In this document: positions 46,628 to 58,555 of the stretch, one piece after another
Position numbering within the stretch: position 1 is the first letter of the stretch
How the letters are laid out: the number at the start of each line of letters is the position of its first letter
Assembly: GCA_036924285.1 (NCBI GenBank)
Contig: JAYKYS010000011.1
Location: 1,488,001-1,552,000, forward strand
Source: Asterella californica
Taxonomy: Eukaryota; Streptophyta; Marchantiopsida; Marchantiales; Aytoniaceae
Reading direction: 5' to 3'
DNA: 64,000 nt
Translations under genes and position numbers: made by a program
The notes under the pieces: model-generated
Database searches by the model: none
What the model was told of the DNA's origin: nothing
The model's input: the letters and a program-made list of their open reading frames with translations, nothing else

Positions 46628-49085
46628 TTATGATTCGTTGTCTGAGTACATAAATCACTTCAGTAGAGATTGCGTTGGTTCCCTGGATATTGAGTTTCAC
46701 ATATTCATTCATTCATTAGGTAATAGAGTATAGCAGTGCCATTTTTGGACAACTACGTCTAGATTGCTAGTGGGCTTCGCATGCACGACCCCGCATCGAG
46801 CGAGCTCCCATGGACCTCAGAATGGTCACTCGTTCAATAACCGTGTTAACGTTGGGACCTTATAACTGCTGGTTTTTGAAGAGTCCTGGCTTCTTGTTCA
46901 AAATCGGTGGCTGTAACTCACGGCTTCGCTAAACATGCATATGTACCGGGACTGCAAGGCAATCACACTCGCAGTATACTCTGTTTAACAACTTGCTTGC
47001 CAAAGTCTATGCAACCCCTTGCATCTTCAATGTAGGTCTGATGCCCTTAGCGCCATTTGAGCTGTTGGTTGATAAATAGTGCGTGTAAAATCTAACCCAT
47101 AACTACAGTAGCATGCAAAACTGTGTAAACCGTAACCACAAGCAATTTGTGTTTGCAAACAACCCTGCCCCGTACTGACAGACTGTTCAGTCATACCTTG
47201 AAAGGCAAACATACTGGAAGCTCTCGATAAATCTCACACTGAAAGCTCATACGAGAACAAATTGCATACTTACTTCCCAAGCCAGGGTGTAGCTTCACCC
47301 GGGGCTTCACGCACCCCTGCCTACAAAGAGTAAAAGAACATAAAGTACTGTCCGTTACACCCCGATACTTCTCGAAGAAAGTTCATCGTCAAACTATCAT
47401 TGCCGCTTGGCCTTGCAGATGCATATCTATCTTTGACTAGAACCAGAAAAGTCGGGCACCCAAATCAATCAGAGCAGAAAGTCTGTACTCGCAGTAAACT
47501 CGTTAACTTACTCGCTCTTTCCACCTCCCGCTTCGCTTCGCATATAACGTCAGAACTTAAGTTCGGCAAGCGAGGAGTAAAATATATGTATTCCTATCTC
47601 CCGTTGTTTTCTCGCATTCTGACACCCGAAAACTGATACTCCCGAGGGACACTTTTCGGTCTCCTTAGTTTTCTGACAGAGGGAGCCGGAGCGAGTCAAA
47701 AGCTCTTTTTAATAGCAAAGAAGCTAAAAGCTAAAAAGGATGTTTTCTCGTACGTGACCTCGTTCGTTCACTTGTGGTCTCGTTAGACTGGAAAGATCTC
47801 CAGCAATCAGCGGGTGGAGGAGACCATGCAGCTCCTGAACTCTAACAAGAGACCTAGAAGCAACTCACGCCAACCAAAACGTCAGTTCGTGATATTATTA
47901 AAGCTTCTGATGATCTTTCCGAGGATAAACATACAAAAAGCGAGATCATGCAAGCACGAGCACGAGCACAATCCGTTTCATCCTGGAAACTTCGAGGGGG
48001 ACAGACGGATTTCAGCCTCTTTCTTGCTCTTTTCTTGGTTTGGAAGTTCCCTTACACACGCATCGATCCCCCCTTCACTACAGTATTATGATGGAAAGGA
48101 AGTTGGTTCTTTAGGGCTCGTCCTCTGGAAATGCTCTTACGGCCGGCTAATTTTGCACGCCTCGGGGCCTCAGGCCTGGACTGGACCCTGGTACTACCTG
48201 TACAGAACATGATTGTACGAAGTCAACGTGTGAATCCAGATTCCAGCAGTCCGGGGGACTTTCTGCGCCGATTACGACCACTCGTCCTATCGCTGGTCGG
48301 TGGCTTTCGCAGCTTCGTGAAATGCAGCTTGTACTGTAAGGGTGCATTTACATGTCTCAGAGAACTCCTTTGCATCGTGTTCAGCCACCATATTCGTTTA
48401 CACTATTGCCGCTCTTAGTTTTTCCCGATGATATACTTATCTGTTATAGTCGATGGTAACTAATCAATGAATATCTTTGCCATATTTTCTGTCTATGAAA
48501 ATGATTATGTTCTTCCAAAGAGCGACGGACTCTATGAAACTGATTTGATTACTTCAAGAAGCGACAGACTCGATGGCTGTTGATCGTGTTTCTAGGGTTT
48601 AGGCACTTGAGGAAGGGTTTTCTGCAAAGCATTTGGAAAAGTATGAATCATGTGGTGTGTTTGAGACATGAGAGTGCACTGAATTATGATTCGTGCTTTT
48701 CTTCTGTTTGTGGGAGCGTCGAAGTGAAGTGATTGTTTAGAGTGGTGTTCATGTCTTTCCTTGATCGACTTCATACTTTTGACCCTATGAAAACTGAAAA
48801 GGGAGACGACTCTGAGGCTGTCATTTTGTTCTCCCGCATGGTGTGAAAAGCTTTTCTTGGTTTGGGATGTTTAGAGTCGGCTGTTTAATTTGCAAGGAGT
48901 TCGTGCTAACAGACGGTGTGCAGGTATATAGTCTTTCACTTGGTAGAAAAGTTGCAAATTTCTCATTGTAACTCGATGTTGCAAGTACAGGTCTTTAGAG
49001 CTCTCCAATGACTACAAGTGTCGATTGACACGGAGAGTTTGAGCAGATTACTTTTGCTTCACTTCACTTGGGTGTATGTAGTGGG

Positions 49086-49376
49086 CTACGATGACAAGGA
49101 GATAGAGTATTTTGTCATTACATCTAATCTCAACGTTAGATTTGCTATGGAGCATGTAAGACTTCCTATTGCTTTGGGCCGGCTATGATGACAAGGAGAT
49201 AGAGTATTTTGTCATTACATCTAATCTCAACGTTAGATTTGCTATGGAGCATGTAAGACTTCCTATTGCTTTGGGCCGGCTATGATGACAAGGGGATGGA
49301 GTACTTTTGTCACTACATCTATCTCCACGTTAGATTCGCTATGGAGCATGTAGATGTCCTATTGCTTTGCGTAGAT
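49086..49376. repeat. 97-bp tandem repeat, three copies
   Basis: Units start at 49086, 49183 and 49280 with ctacgatgacaagg or ctatgatgacaagg. Units 1 and 2 are almost identical; unit 3 has about ten changes. Each ends with tatggagcatgtaga or a near match, and cctattgctttg. Confidence 0.85.
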
Positions 49377-49385
49377 TATATAAAG
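49377..49385 (+). promoter_or_regulatory. TATA-like box after the 97-bp repeats
   Basis: TATATAAAG directly follows the last repeat unit. A donor-like ttgagg|gtaagaaat lies about 105 bases downstream (49485-49500). No ORF of note follows, so this may be an orphan or retroelement promoter. Confidence 0.3.
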
Positions 49386-49823
49386 ATCGGAGAAGAGTTT
49401 CAGAGCAAATAGGCTCTGCACTACAAGTCCCTGTCCAGACAATACTTTCACACTGGCACAAGCACGGATGACTTTTGGTTAGAGTTGAGGGTAAGAAATA
49501 GTCTTTTCTAAGTACTTCGTTTGCTCACAGCGCAATGACTTCCGTAGAGCAACTACTGATGCACTTTATGGTCAGATGGTCAGTTTTATCTTTCGCAACT
49601 GTTTAGATGTACTTCTCCAAGATAAGATATTTAAGAAATATGTAAGCACCCAGGCAGACTTCATTCTGGCATGATTCTCGAGTGGCCTTTTAGCCAACAA
49701 AACGATTATGCCGTTACTAGTACCAACGTGGCGCACAACAAGGATCCCATTACTCAAAATAATTTTGCTAATAGGATTTTCTTACGAGAACCAAATCTTT
49801 TAAGTAAGAATATAAATAATATT

Positions 49824-49967
49824 AACAATGTGAGTTAATATATTTAATATATATATACATGTTTTCACATCCAAGTGACTTATCTAACCATTGTCAACAA
49901 TGTGAGTTAATATATTGAATATACATACTTGTTGTCAAATAAAAGCAACCTACCTAACCGTTGTCAC
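49824..49967. repeat. 72-bp tandem duplication, AT-rich
   Basis: aacaatgtgagttaatatatt starts at 49824 and again at 49896. Both copies end with ctaacc(a/g)ttgtc. Confidence 0.65.
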
Positions 49968-50734
49968 CTCCTTCTCACGCCAAAATAGTAATCTCTTCTC
50001 CTTTTGTCTTTTATCATTGTACCTTCCGCAACTTAATCATGAAAGCGGTACTTTTCACGCCAAAGTCTTGTCACTAGTCACCTTTTTCTTTTGTCTTTTA
50101 TCTTCTTACCTCCACAAGAGTTTAGATGTGAGCTCCAAGGATATTGAACAAACCGAGAGAAGATAAACAAAAGGAGAGAACAACTGACTAAACAGTCGCC
50201 ATAATTACTCTTCAATTACTCAACTCAGACACAACCAAAATTAGAAAGCTCGATCTCCAACTTTGCAGAAACAAAGTACAGCAACTGTATTACTACCTAT
50301 TCCAGCTAGCTTGGAATATGGTAATATTACCTTTGGCATGTAATATCTCGCCAAACGGAGTTGTTGAGGAGAATGAATTGGGGAGGCCAGTGCAGGTCCA
50401 GAATCTGTGATCAAACTGCCGTTTCTCAGACAGCATATGGTAGTCAACTGGTTCGAGTAATGCTGACGTCTATTCTTGTGCAAAATAACAGTCCAAAAAA
50501 CTCATGATATTGATGCTAAAAAGTAAAACTACTATATCACTACTGTTTCCACTTGATGAGCATGTAGGCAAGAGTCTCCACAGGTTCAGTTATGAATAGA
50601 ATTTGCAAAGGATCTGTTTTGGCAGTTCAGTTCGATCCAAAATCTGAGGTCCATGGAAACGTTATAAAAGAGAAAACTATCAGCAATATTGGGTTGGCAA
50701 AGGATCACAAATATCGAGTCGTCTCTGCATTCTT

Positions 50735-51378
50735 TGACATGTGCATACACATTGTTACATAACATACATCGCTGTCTAAACTACAAATCGTATATACATA
50801 TCAAGCACAGAGTGTCATATACATACACAAGTATACCACAATTAATATGAGAACACATGCATAAACACTTGTCGACAGACAACACATCAGTCACAAATCA
50901 AGTCAAACACACTCTGTGCTCGTAGAGAATCCAAGTTCTACTCACTAAGCGCATCTATCATAGCTAGGAGCTTGAGGACTCAACTTGAGAAAAGAGAGAC
51001 TACGAGCTCCAACTCAAAATATACTCCTTGATGATCTCAATCCAAAAAACTTTGCTAACGATACTAATAGCACTACTGGAACTATTGACACTACCGGCGC
51101 TAACAGTGCGCGCCACTTCGCACTCGGTCGAACTAGCAACTAAAAAAATGACGTGACAGTTATCGTGCGCATACACATCGTTACACAACATACATCGTTG
51201 TCTAAACTACAAATCACATACACATAACAAGCACAAAGTGTCATACACATACACAAATATATCACAGTCGCTCTCAAAGCTGGCGGTTTGTTCCCTCGAA
51301 TTCCAGATAGTCATCTGATCTATCTACGTGATATGCACCTTCTTTTATGCTAAGATCAAGAGGCCGGGTGTTATGTCG
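50735..51378 (-). repeat. 3' LTR of element EF (about 640 bp)
   Basis: Homologous to 21910-22504 in reverse. The start near 51378 reads taacacccggcc on the minus strand (the terminal TG has decayed). It has the same internal duplication: 50735-50830 and 51165-51255. Confidence 0.6.
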
Positions 51379-52187
51379 TCTCATCGTTAATCACTTGTCT
51401 GCAATCCATATCACGTGAAAGTCGAATGAGCTACCTCACTACTGCAAAGAGGACATATCCACCGCCGTTGAAGAACTATGATGAGAGGTGGTGTCAAACA
51501 TGACATATGTTATCTTCTCGAACAACCATCACATAACAACATAGTGATCGCTCCACTAGCAGATCCACATAACATACACCTCAAGTCTGCATGCATAGTC
51601 GTCAAGCTTAGATCTATAAAACTGCCGATGTTAGGAAGATGACATGACGTGCAATTACACACCTGATCCTTTCAACCTACACTCTCACGGCCTTCTAACA
51701 CGAGAAAACCAGATGATAACACCTCACACACTCGTAAAATAGTGCGTCTTGCAGTCACATCCAATGTTGTCAATATTATTTGCTGCAAGTACATGTAATC
51801 GTCAAGATGAAACTTGTGAATCGATGATCGATAACCTCCTCCTCTAATAGTTGCATACCGTAACATTCTCTATGTTGAGCAATTGATAAGTTTTCAAATG
51901 CCACCGACATAACTCACTTAAACATCTCGACTCGTTGAAAACATACTCTCATCCACATAATCTGGATCATCAAGATTCACAACCTCAGCAGAATCACGAT
52001 GAATGGCCGTAGGTAAATCTGGTTCTCAACCGTATAGCAGAAAGTATGATGAGAACGATGTCAAGGATGCTTATCGACTGAAACAATAACCCCTAGCCAA
52101 TCATGATAACTGAAGATCTCAATTTTCATGATGACGTTTTTACAAGCCATACTTGCACAATCCTCCCTTCATCATCTAAACAACTCT
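51379..52187 (-). pseudogene. Element EF integrase remnant
   Basis: The minus strand aligns base by base with 21110-21900 of element D, for example ggttatcgatcatcgattc and catcgtgattctgctgagg. Stops throughout; no full domain can be read. Confidence 0.6.
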
Positions 52188-53293
52188 TAGGCTGTCCGGT
52201 GGAGGACAAGGACGAGACTATGATTGCTGATGGTTGCAGAAAGTTCGTTGCAGACCACATCCGAGATGTGGAGAAGATTCTGATGCGCTTGGAAGAGGTA
52301 CACCTCACTCTATCAGGTACCAAATCTCGTTTTGGTATGTCAGAGATTGTGGTGGTGGGTCATTTGTGTGGTACTTTTGGGAGGCGTCCTAACCCAGAGA
52401 AGGTAGATGCTATAGCAAGGATAGCTGACTGCACCAACATCACTGAGGTTCGACGGTTCTTGGGAGCTTGTGTGTTCTTTTGTGTGAGTATTTCTCATTA
52501 TGCACACATTGCCGAGCCTCTGTATGCACTTCTAAGAAAGGGAAGAAGGTTTACTTGGCGGCAAGAACATCATGAGACGATGGAGCAGCTGAAGGAGATT
52601 CTGAAGTCTCCACCTATACTAAGGAGGCTTAGCTACGAGAGCGGGAGACTTGTGGTACTGACTGTTGATACGAGTCCAAAAGCGATTGGATGGGCAGTTG
52701 GCCAAGAAGATGCACAAGGTGTGCGGTTTGTTTCAAGGTTTGGAGCTCAGATCTTAACAGATAGACAGCGTAACTATCCTCAAGTGAAGCGTGAGTTGTG
52801 GGGAGATGTTACTGCTATGAAGGTAGATCGAGAGTTCTTGATAGGAGCTCGTGTGATACTAGAAACAGACTGTTTGCCTTTGTTATGAATGATAGCAAAC
52901 TGTAATACTCCAAACATAGCAATGCTACGATGGATTGCTTATATCCGGAGTATGAACCCTGAGCTGAAGCATATAGCAGGAAAGGATAATCCTGTTGCAG
53001 ACATGTTATCTAGGGCTCGTTATACAGATGAAGAAGAGATGATTACAGAAGTCGAAGATGAAGAGAAGAGAGACGTTTGGTGCCAAGTTGGTCAGCAGAC
53101 TTCAAACTTGGAACCACTGCCATTCTACGAGGAGTTCTACACGGAAAAGTTCCGCGATATCGGATATTATTTGAGTTTATTATGAAGAAGAGAAGGATGG
53201 AGTGATACAGAGTTCAAGGAGATCAGACAAAAAGCGTACGATTATCTTCTACGTAAAAGTTATCTGTGGAAACGTCCGAAGAGAAGAGATGGG
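52188..53293 (+). pseudogene. Element G RT C-terminus and RNase H
   Basis: One frame with two TGA stops (52886-52888 and 53183-53185). Motifs: VVVGHLCGTFGRRPNPEKV, VRRFLGACVFFCV (thumb), FTWRQEHHETMEQLK, VLTVDTSPKAIGWAVG (RNase H start), then MNPELKHIAGKDNPVADMLS (tether to integrase). Much better preserved than the equivalent in element D. Confidence 0.8.
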
Positions 53294-54532
53294 ATGCTTG
53301 CTAGAGTGGTGGATGATCAACCGACGAAGCTGAATCTGCTTAAGGAGTTTCATGACACCTTGTGGGTTGGACACCGTGGAGTTTGGGCTACGTACACGAA
53401 GATGAAGGAGCGATACTGGTGGAAGGGTTTGTATCAAGACGTAGTGGATTTTGTTGGGTCGTGTTTGCATTGCCATTTCTACTCTAAAGTCCGTTACAGA
53501 GATGGACTTGTACCTACCTATCCACCTAGTATTCATTTTTCGTGGGTCCTTGATCTTGTGATGATGCCACCGGGACTGTGGGGGATGCGCTACTTGATGT
53601 TAGCTCGGGAAGATCTCTCCAACTACGTGGAGGGGCGAGCACTACGAACGAAGACTACAGAGAACATATGTAGATTCGTGCTTGAAGATATCGTCTGTCG
53701 TTATGGATCTGTTGGAAGACTACGAGCAGATAGGGGCGAGCTGAGAGGTACAGAAGCGAAGGAGTTCTTTGCTCGTTATGGAATAAAGCTCCGACTTACT
53801 ACTGCCATGAATCCAGAAGGGATTGGTAAGAGTGAACGAGGACACCCTTCTATTGTTCACGCTTTAGTAAAAGCATGTGATGGTAGGCCTAGAGAATGGC
53901 CGAGACTACTTCCATTTGCTTTATGGGCTGATAGAACTACACATTGTACCACGATTGGGTATATGCCAGTTGAGCTTATGTTGGGGCAGAAGCCAATCAT
54001 GCCTGCTGAGGAGGACTTCCCTACGTGGGCTACGCTACCGTGGGAAGATGGTATAGATCATACTTCACTCCTTGCTTTACGAACTAAGCAATTGGAGCGA
54101 AGGGAGGAGGATCTTGCTGAGGCGCAAGAGAAGCTGAAGGTGGCTCGAGTTAGAAACAAGGAGCGTTTCGACAAGACTCACCGACTACGACCGAAGCCAA
54201 TACATGTTGGTGATTGGGTTCTAGTGTATGATAGCACGCTGGAGAACCAGCATTCTACATTTCGTAAGTTCTCGCGAAGATGGTTCGGGCCTTATGTTGT
54301 GTTAGATGTATATGAGAATGCCACTTATAGTTTACGAGAGCTAGATGGTACTCCTTTGAAACTATTTGTGGCTGGCAAGCGAGTGAAGTTGTTCAAACAA
54401 CGTGGAGGATCAGTAGATTTGTTCAGTTTTCTGGAGTCTGAGCAGAGGATGCCAAGGGACGAAGACGACTCGGCTACTGAAGAGGCTGAGGCGGAGGAGA
54501 GTGACGATAATGAAGAGCAAACAGAAGACTGA
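53294..54532 (+). CDS. Element G integrase (412 aa open frame)
   Basis: In the same frame as the upstream RNase H. The zinc-binding domain has His-His-Cys-Cys (LLKEFHDTLWVGHRG; CLHCHFY). The DDE core has Asp in SWVLDLVMMPP, Asp in GRLRADRGELRG and Glu in NPEGIGKSERGH. The C-terminal GPY/F module RRWFGPYVVLDVYENATY is present, followed by a strongly acidic tail of Glu/Asp/Ser (last about 40 residues). All three catalytic residues are present, so this domain could still fold, though it needs translation past an upstream stop. The first Met shown is internal; the true protein starts in Gag-Pol. Confidence 0.8.
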   Translation: MLARVVDDQPTKLNLLKEFHDTLWVGHRGVWATYTKMKERYWWKGLYQDVVDFVGSCLHCHFYSKVRYRDGLVPTYPPSIHFSWVLDLVMMPPGLWGMRYLMLAREDLSNYVEGRALRTKTTENICRFVLEDIVCRYGSVGRLRADRGELRGTEAKEFFARYGIKLRLTTAMNPEGIGKSERGHPSIVHALVKACDGRPREWPRLLPFALWADRTTHCTTIGYMPVELMLGQKPIMPAEEDFPTWATLPWEDGIDHTSLLALRTKQLERREEDLAEAQEKLKVARVRNKERFDKTHRLRPKPIHVGDWVLVYDSTLENQHSTFRKFSRRWFGPYVVLDVYENATYSLRELDGTPLKLFVAGKRVKLFKQRGGSVDLFSFLESEQRMPRDEDDSATEEAEAEESDDNEEQTED

Positions 54533-54565
54533 AGAGGTTGGCACATGCCGGAGGATGTGCAGGTT

Positions 54566-54578
54566 TGGAGGGGGTGGA
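54566..54578 (+). other. Polypurine tract of element G
   Basis: tggagggggtgga directly precedes the LTR start tgtcgtgatgtg. Priming site for second-strand synthesis. Confidence 0.7.
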
Positions 54579-55901
54579 TGTCGTGATGTGAATCATTTTA
54601 CATTGTAAATAATTCATCTTTCTATCAAGCGTTAGTCTCTCTGAGTGAAATTAGGACCTCAGAGAAGTCGACACTAGAGGATGTTATATATTTTTGAGTC
54701 TTAGTAGGTTGATTACCATGTAGATGGAGTTAAGGTCATGGGTTGTAATTACATGTCACCCATGCATGCTTCCTAGCGAGGTTAGGTTATCTTTCGGCAT
54801 TACGTGCCGTTTTACATGTCTTCGCATGTAGTTTAGGGTCTATGCTGGCACTTTAGGGGCTTGACGTGGTATCCTTTATGCAAAAGCAAGTCACCATGTG
54901 GTTTGGGACACAAAAGGACAGGGGAGTGAAGCTATGAACTCCCATTGGTCCAATTTTGTCTTTAGTGTACCGCTAAACTTAGTAGTACGGGTCTTAAGAG
55001 GAGTTCGAGTATTTGGTGAAGGGACTTCGAAATCTGAGAGCACAAGGAGATAGGGTTCGTCGTGCCAAGCACTGTCAGCGAAATTTTTGATCGATTTGGA
55101 GCAATAAAGAAGGAGTTATGGCTGATTGAAGTTCGATTTGTGCTAGAATTGCAGCACTTTTGTTGATTTTGGGGTTTTCGGTGTCAATCGCAGTAGATTT
55201 GAGAAAATCGCTTCAAACCTTCGTGGTCACGTTCACTGTCAGTAGGGCTACGACTGTCCCTAAATTTTCATGTCAATTGAGTGACTGAGTAATTCGAGGC
55301 GACCGTTGAAGTAGAGGGGGTCCGAAAAGCTCTCAATCTAGAACAGCAACTTCAGAGAGCGAGATCTGGAGTTCTGTGTACAATCAGGAGGCCCAACTTC
55401 ACAGGAGTGTTCAGCAAGCTGTGTTCTGCAAATCCTGTAAGAATCTTCGAAAGTGATCGAGCCAATTCTCTGTTCTAGGTCGAAATAGCTGTCTGAGTAC
55501 CAGAAATTGCCGTAATTTTTCTACTCGGAACATTTCTGCCCATATCTCGACACTCTGATTTGATCTCAAGCTGAAACTTCGTGTGTATGGTCAGTAGGGC
55601 CTCACTTACATGCAGGAGGAGTTCTGAAGTCTGAAACATCGTATTTTTTCTGATTCTGGACTGTTAAAGTTTGGTGTCTGATCTTATTACTGCTAGTCTG
55701 ACCTGATTTTCGCTTCTTGAACATACTGGAGGGTCCATTCGACCTGAGTGAGTGTTTATAGTGTTCCCTTTTGATCTGAAGCCTACCTCTGTAGTAAGCA
55801 ACCATAGCCTGAAGCCCAACGCTTCCCTGAGTAGACTGAACACATCCTTCAAGATCATATCACAGCCAGAAGGTTCCGTCCTTCCCAGGAAAACTCGACA
55901 A
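54579..55901 (+). repeat. 3' LTR of element G (1323 bp)
   Basis: It starts TGTCGTGATGTG and ends AAACTCGACA. Homologous along its length to 4645-6122 and 8424-9963 in reverse. The right flank starts acgtg. Confidence 0.8.
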
Positions 55902-58555
55902 CGTGTATGATCTTGATATGACCAATCCACAATCACCAAATGTACAGAGCCAACTTGTACTAAGTCTTGCACCCCCAACAGTGAAATATCTGACGGTAAC
56001 GTCTGTTGGTACCTTCAAACTGTTGATATCAGCACTAGATCAAGATAGCTCTGTAGCAATCATGCCACGTGGTGCAGCGAGACTCATCTCGCTGTCTCAT
56101 CTTTCTCCACATACAAGTATCGTTGTACTCATATGTCGATCTGTAACACCGTTGTCAATCTAGTGCTGATCTTTGTAAATATATCCAACACACACCCTCT
56201 TGAAGATACTGCCAAACAATGGGTGTGATATCCAAGGACGACAAAATGACAAGGCCAATGGTCGGAACTTCACTCAACTCATCCACTAGCAATACAAAAG
56301 CTTTCTTCCAAGCCTCTTGTACCAACTGATCAGAATATTGCTGTAATTCCTCACTCGAACTCCAAAGTGAGACATCCAAAGTCGAAAGAACTATCCCACT
56401 CCTTCTGGATAAAGTCTCCATATCTTATGATATCGGAGTATCCTTTGAATGTGCATCGTCCTCCAATAACTCATCGAGCCAAGTGACATTTGAATTGTAT
56501 GCTGTCATAATCTCTAACTGGACTGCACTAACTCTCTCGCTAAACCATATTGGTAAAAGACTCGCACGTCTCTCACCGGACTGCCAACCTGATCTATAAG
56601 AGACAGTCTCCTCCCAATAGTCAATCGTGAAACCCATGGAATACAACACCGCTCCGTCATAAAATTCTACACACGTCACAATGGCCTTGGCTTTAACCAT
56701 CGAGCCATTTGTGGGATGGTCCGGCTGAACTTTTACTATCAACTCCTTGACATGTCATGTATGTGATCGACTCCGTCAATCCTCTGAGAAATGTCTGAAT
56801 TTGGAATGGACATCTCTCTATATTGACCTTACGTAAGCCCATAGCAATAGCTGCTGCCTTCTATAACATCAAGGGCTGCGCTCCAGAGTCCAACACGACT
56901 CAATGCGGTCTATACATTTTCTCAGAAGGCACAACTATACAAAGACACTGTTGGTGTTATCCAAAAAACCCACACCTGGTATCAACTTGACACGCTCAAT
57001 CGCCGGTCTAACTAGTAACTCGTCTATCCTAACAGTCGTTGCTTTTCATGTGTCATTGGTAGTCGTCTTCATCCTCGAGTCTATGGACCGGTCTACCAAA
57101 TCACCATCACTCACCTCCGTACTTGACATCACAACACCTCTGTTCTCACAAAGCATGACCACCATGTGAAATATTGAGACTAGACTAACTCCCAACGTCC
57201 TCATATCTGTGGCTAAAAATAAAGAGGCTCGCAAGATAGATGTGATCGCGCTCAACAATGTGTCGTGCTTTGCATATGTAGATCTCAAAATTTGACTGGT
57301 CTCTGCTTCATTGTGTGATGTCAGTGCACCTAGCTGATCTACACCATCAATAGAACGGTTAGGAACCATAGAAGGGGTCCTAAGCGCCTCTGATAATGTA
57401 ATGACTGAGGAAGCCTAGTCTGTCTACTAGCCTCCCCTCTTTATGGATCCAACTCCATTGATACTCCTTGGGACTCTAGAGCCCGTGATGCTCATCGAGT
57501 AATCGCCACTGCTGCATTTATTTGCACTGCACTGCAAATAAACTCATGTGGATCTAGTTTTTCTCCACCCGCTCTCGAACCAGATCTTGACGGAGCAATA
57601 GCCATATTAGCTATATGTTGCTCCAACTGCTAGATCCGAGTAGCCATAATAGCATTAGAAGTAGGATCAGCAGTGTGAGAAGCTTGCCCTCTACTAGGTG
57701 CTGGACCTGTACCGCCAACGCGATCTCCACGACCCCTCTGTGCTCCTACTCATCAACTTGTAGTGATAGCTCTCCCTCCACAACACCAGTCACTAGTGTG
57801 ACATGTATGTGTCAATGATCACATTGTCGTTGCATCGTCTAAGACGCTCCAGATGTGTCTTGTCTCTCTGGACAATCTCTTTGGTGATGGTCACCAACAC
57901 AAGTCCAACAGCCTTATTGTTGTTGTCAAAAGAATGACAACAAGGGCTTCTGTCCACTAGAACCCTCAGATACCTCTTGAGATCACGATTGTCCGTCTTT
58001 CTGGTCCTTTTGACCACGCCAATGCGTATATTGAGGTCCTTGAGAAGAAGTAGATGCACTCTAATGGTAGGAGCCATCCCTACTACTAAAGCCAACAATC
58101 ATCACGCTCTCTTTGGTCATTTTGAGCTCAATATGCTCAGCCAAACTAAAGATAATGGTCAATGTAGGCGTCGTCATGTGTAAACGAGTCGCAACTCTAA
58201 CTCTTCATCGCAGCTCATGTTCTAGTATCTTATACCAACATTGCACTGCCTGCGTCTCTATCATTCTTTGAGTGATACTGATCAACCGTCTGATGCTAGT
58301 GACAACCTCGCGTAAGCTGTCTCCAGTCCTCACACCCCGATAGTTCTTCCTCAAACATTGGAAGAATTAAACAGTGTGAATCCACCACCTATTGTAGAAG
58401 AATCTCTTGTGGAACCTCTCGAGAGCTCCGTGATGACAAAACCTTATGTCGACCACGCATACACCACCAACCATGAACGAACTGCTCCAACTGAAGCATT
58501 GGAAAAAAAACCTCGTCACCACACGTAACCACTATTGTCATAACTCGGCTCGTAC
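55902..58555 (-). mobile_element. Ty3/gypsy element EF, 5' part (gag and protease)
   Basis: Decayed minus-strand gag and protease. A zinc knuckle CWTCVGDHHQRDC can be read near 57905-57867, with the same shortened CX2CX3HX4C spacing as in element A. A protease core VLDSGAQPLML occurs near 56901-56869. The gag part is cut at 58556 by the LTR of element B. Same orientation as the integrase remnant at 51379-52187. Confidence 0.6.
56155..57369 (-). pseudogene. Element EF protease region
   Basis: The DSG triad is visible in VLDSGAQPLML near 56901-56869, preceded by linker residues (57369-57046) and followed by a piece reading GFTIDYWEETVSYRSGWQ (56742-56425). Several stops and frame changes. It is unlike the DGG and DHG proteases elsewhere in the window. 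Confidence 0.5.

Larger units (their letters stand above)
46628..50734. other. Spacer right of LRRC9, no gene assigned
   Basis: About 4 kb. Short ORFs only. It contains a segment with organelle-like wording (about 47260-47760), tandem repeats at 49086-49376 and 49824-49967, a TATA-like site, and AT-rich DNA near 49800-49950. I recognise no protein. Confidence 0.4.
50735..52187 (-). mobile_element. Ty3/gypsy element EF, 3' part (integrase end and 3' LTR)
   Basis: On the minus strand it matches the 3' end of element D: integrase C-terminal region (52187 to about 51380) followed by the LTR. Homology to D stops near 52188, exactly where element G begins. The gag-protease part at 55902-58555 has the same orientation and is probably the same insertion. 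Confidence 0.7.
52188..55901 (+). mobile_element. Ty3/gypsy element G, 5'-truncated
   Basis: It begins abruptly in mid-RT just after the position of the catalytic motif (ggctgtccggtggagg, matching about 710-722 of element 1 reversed), runs through RNase H and integrase, a polypurine tract and a full 3' LTR. The 5' LTR, gag, protease and RT palm are gone. Confidence 0.8.

Noticed and set aside
49086..49376. Regular repeats that might suggest a CRISPR-like array
   Set aside because: Units are contiguous without unique spacers, and the genome is eukaryotic; a simple tandem repeat.
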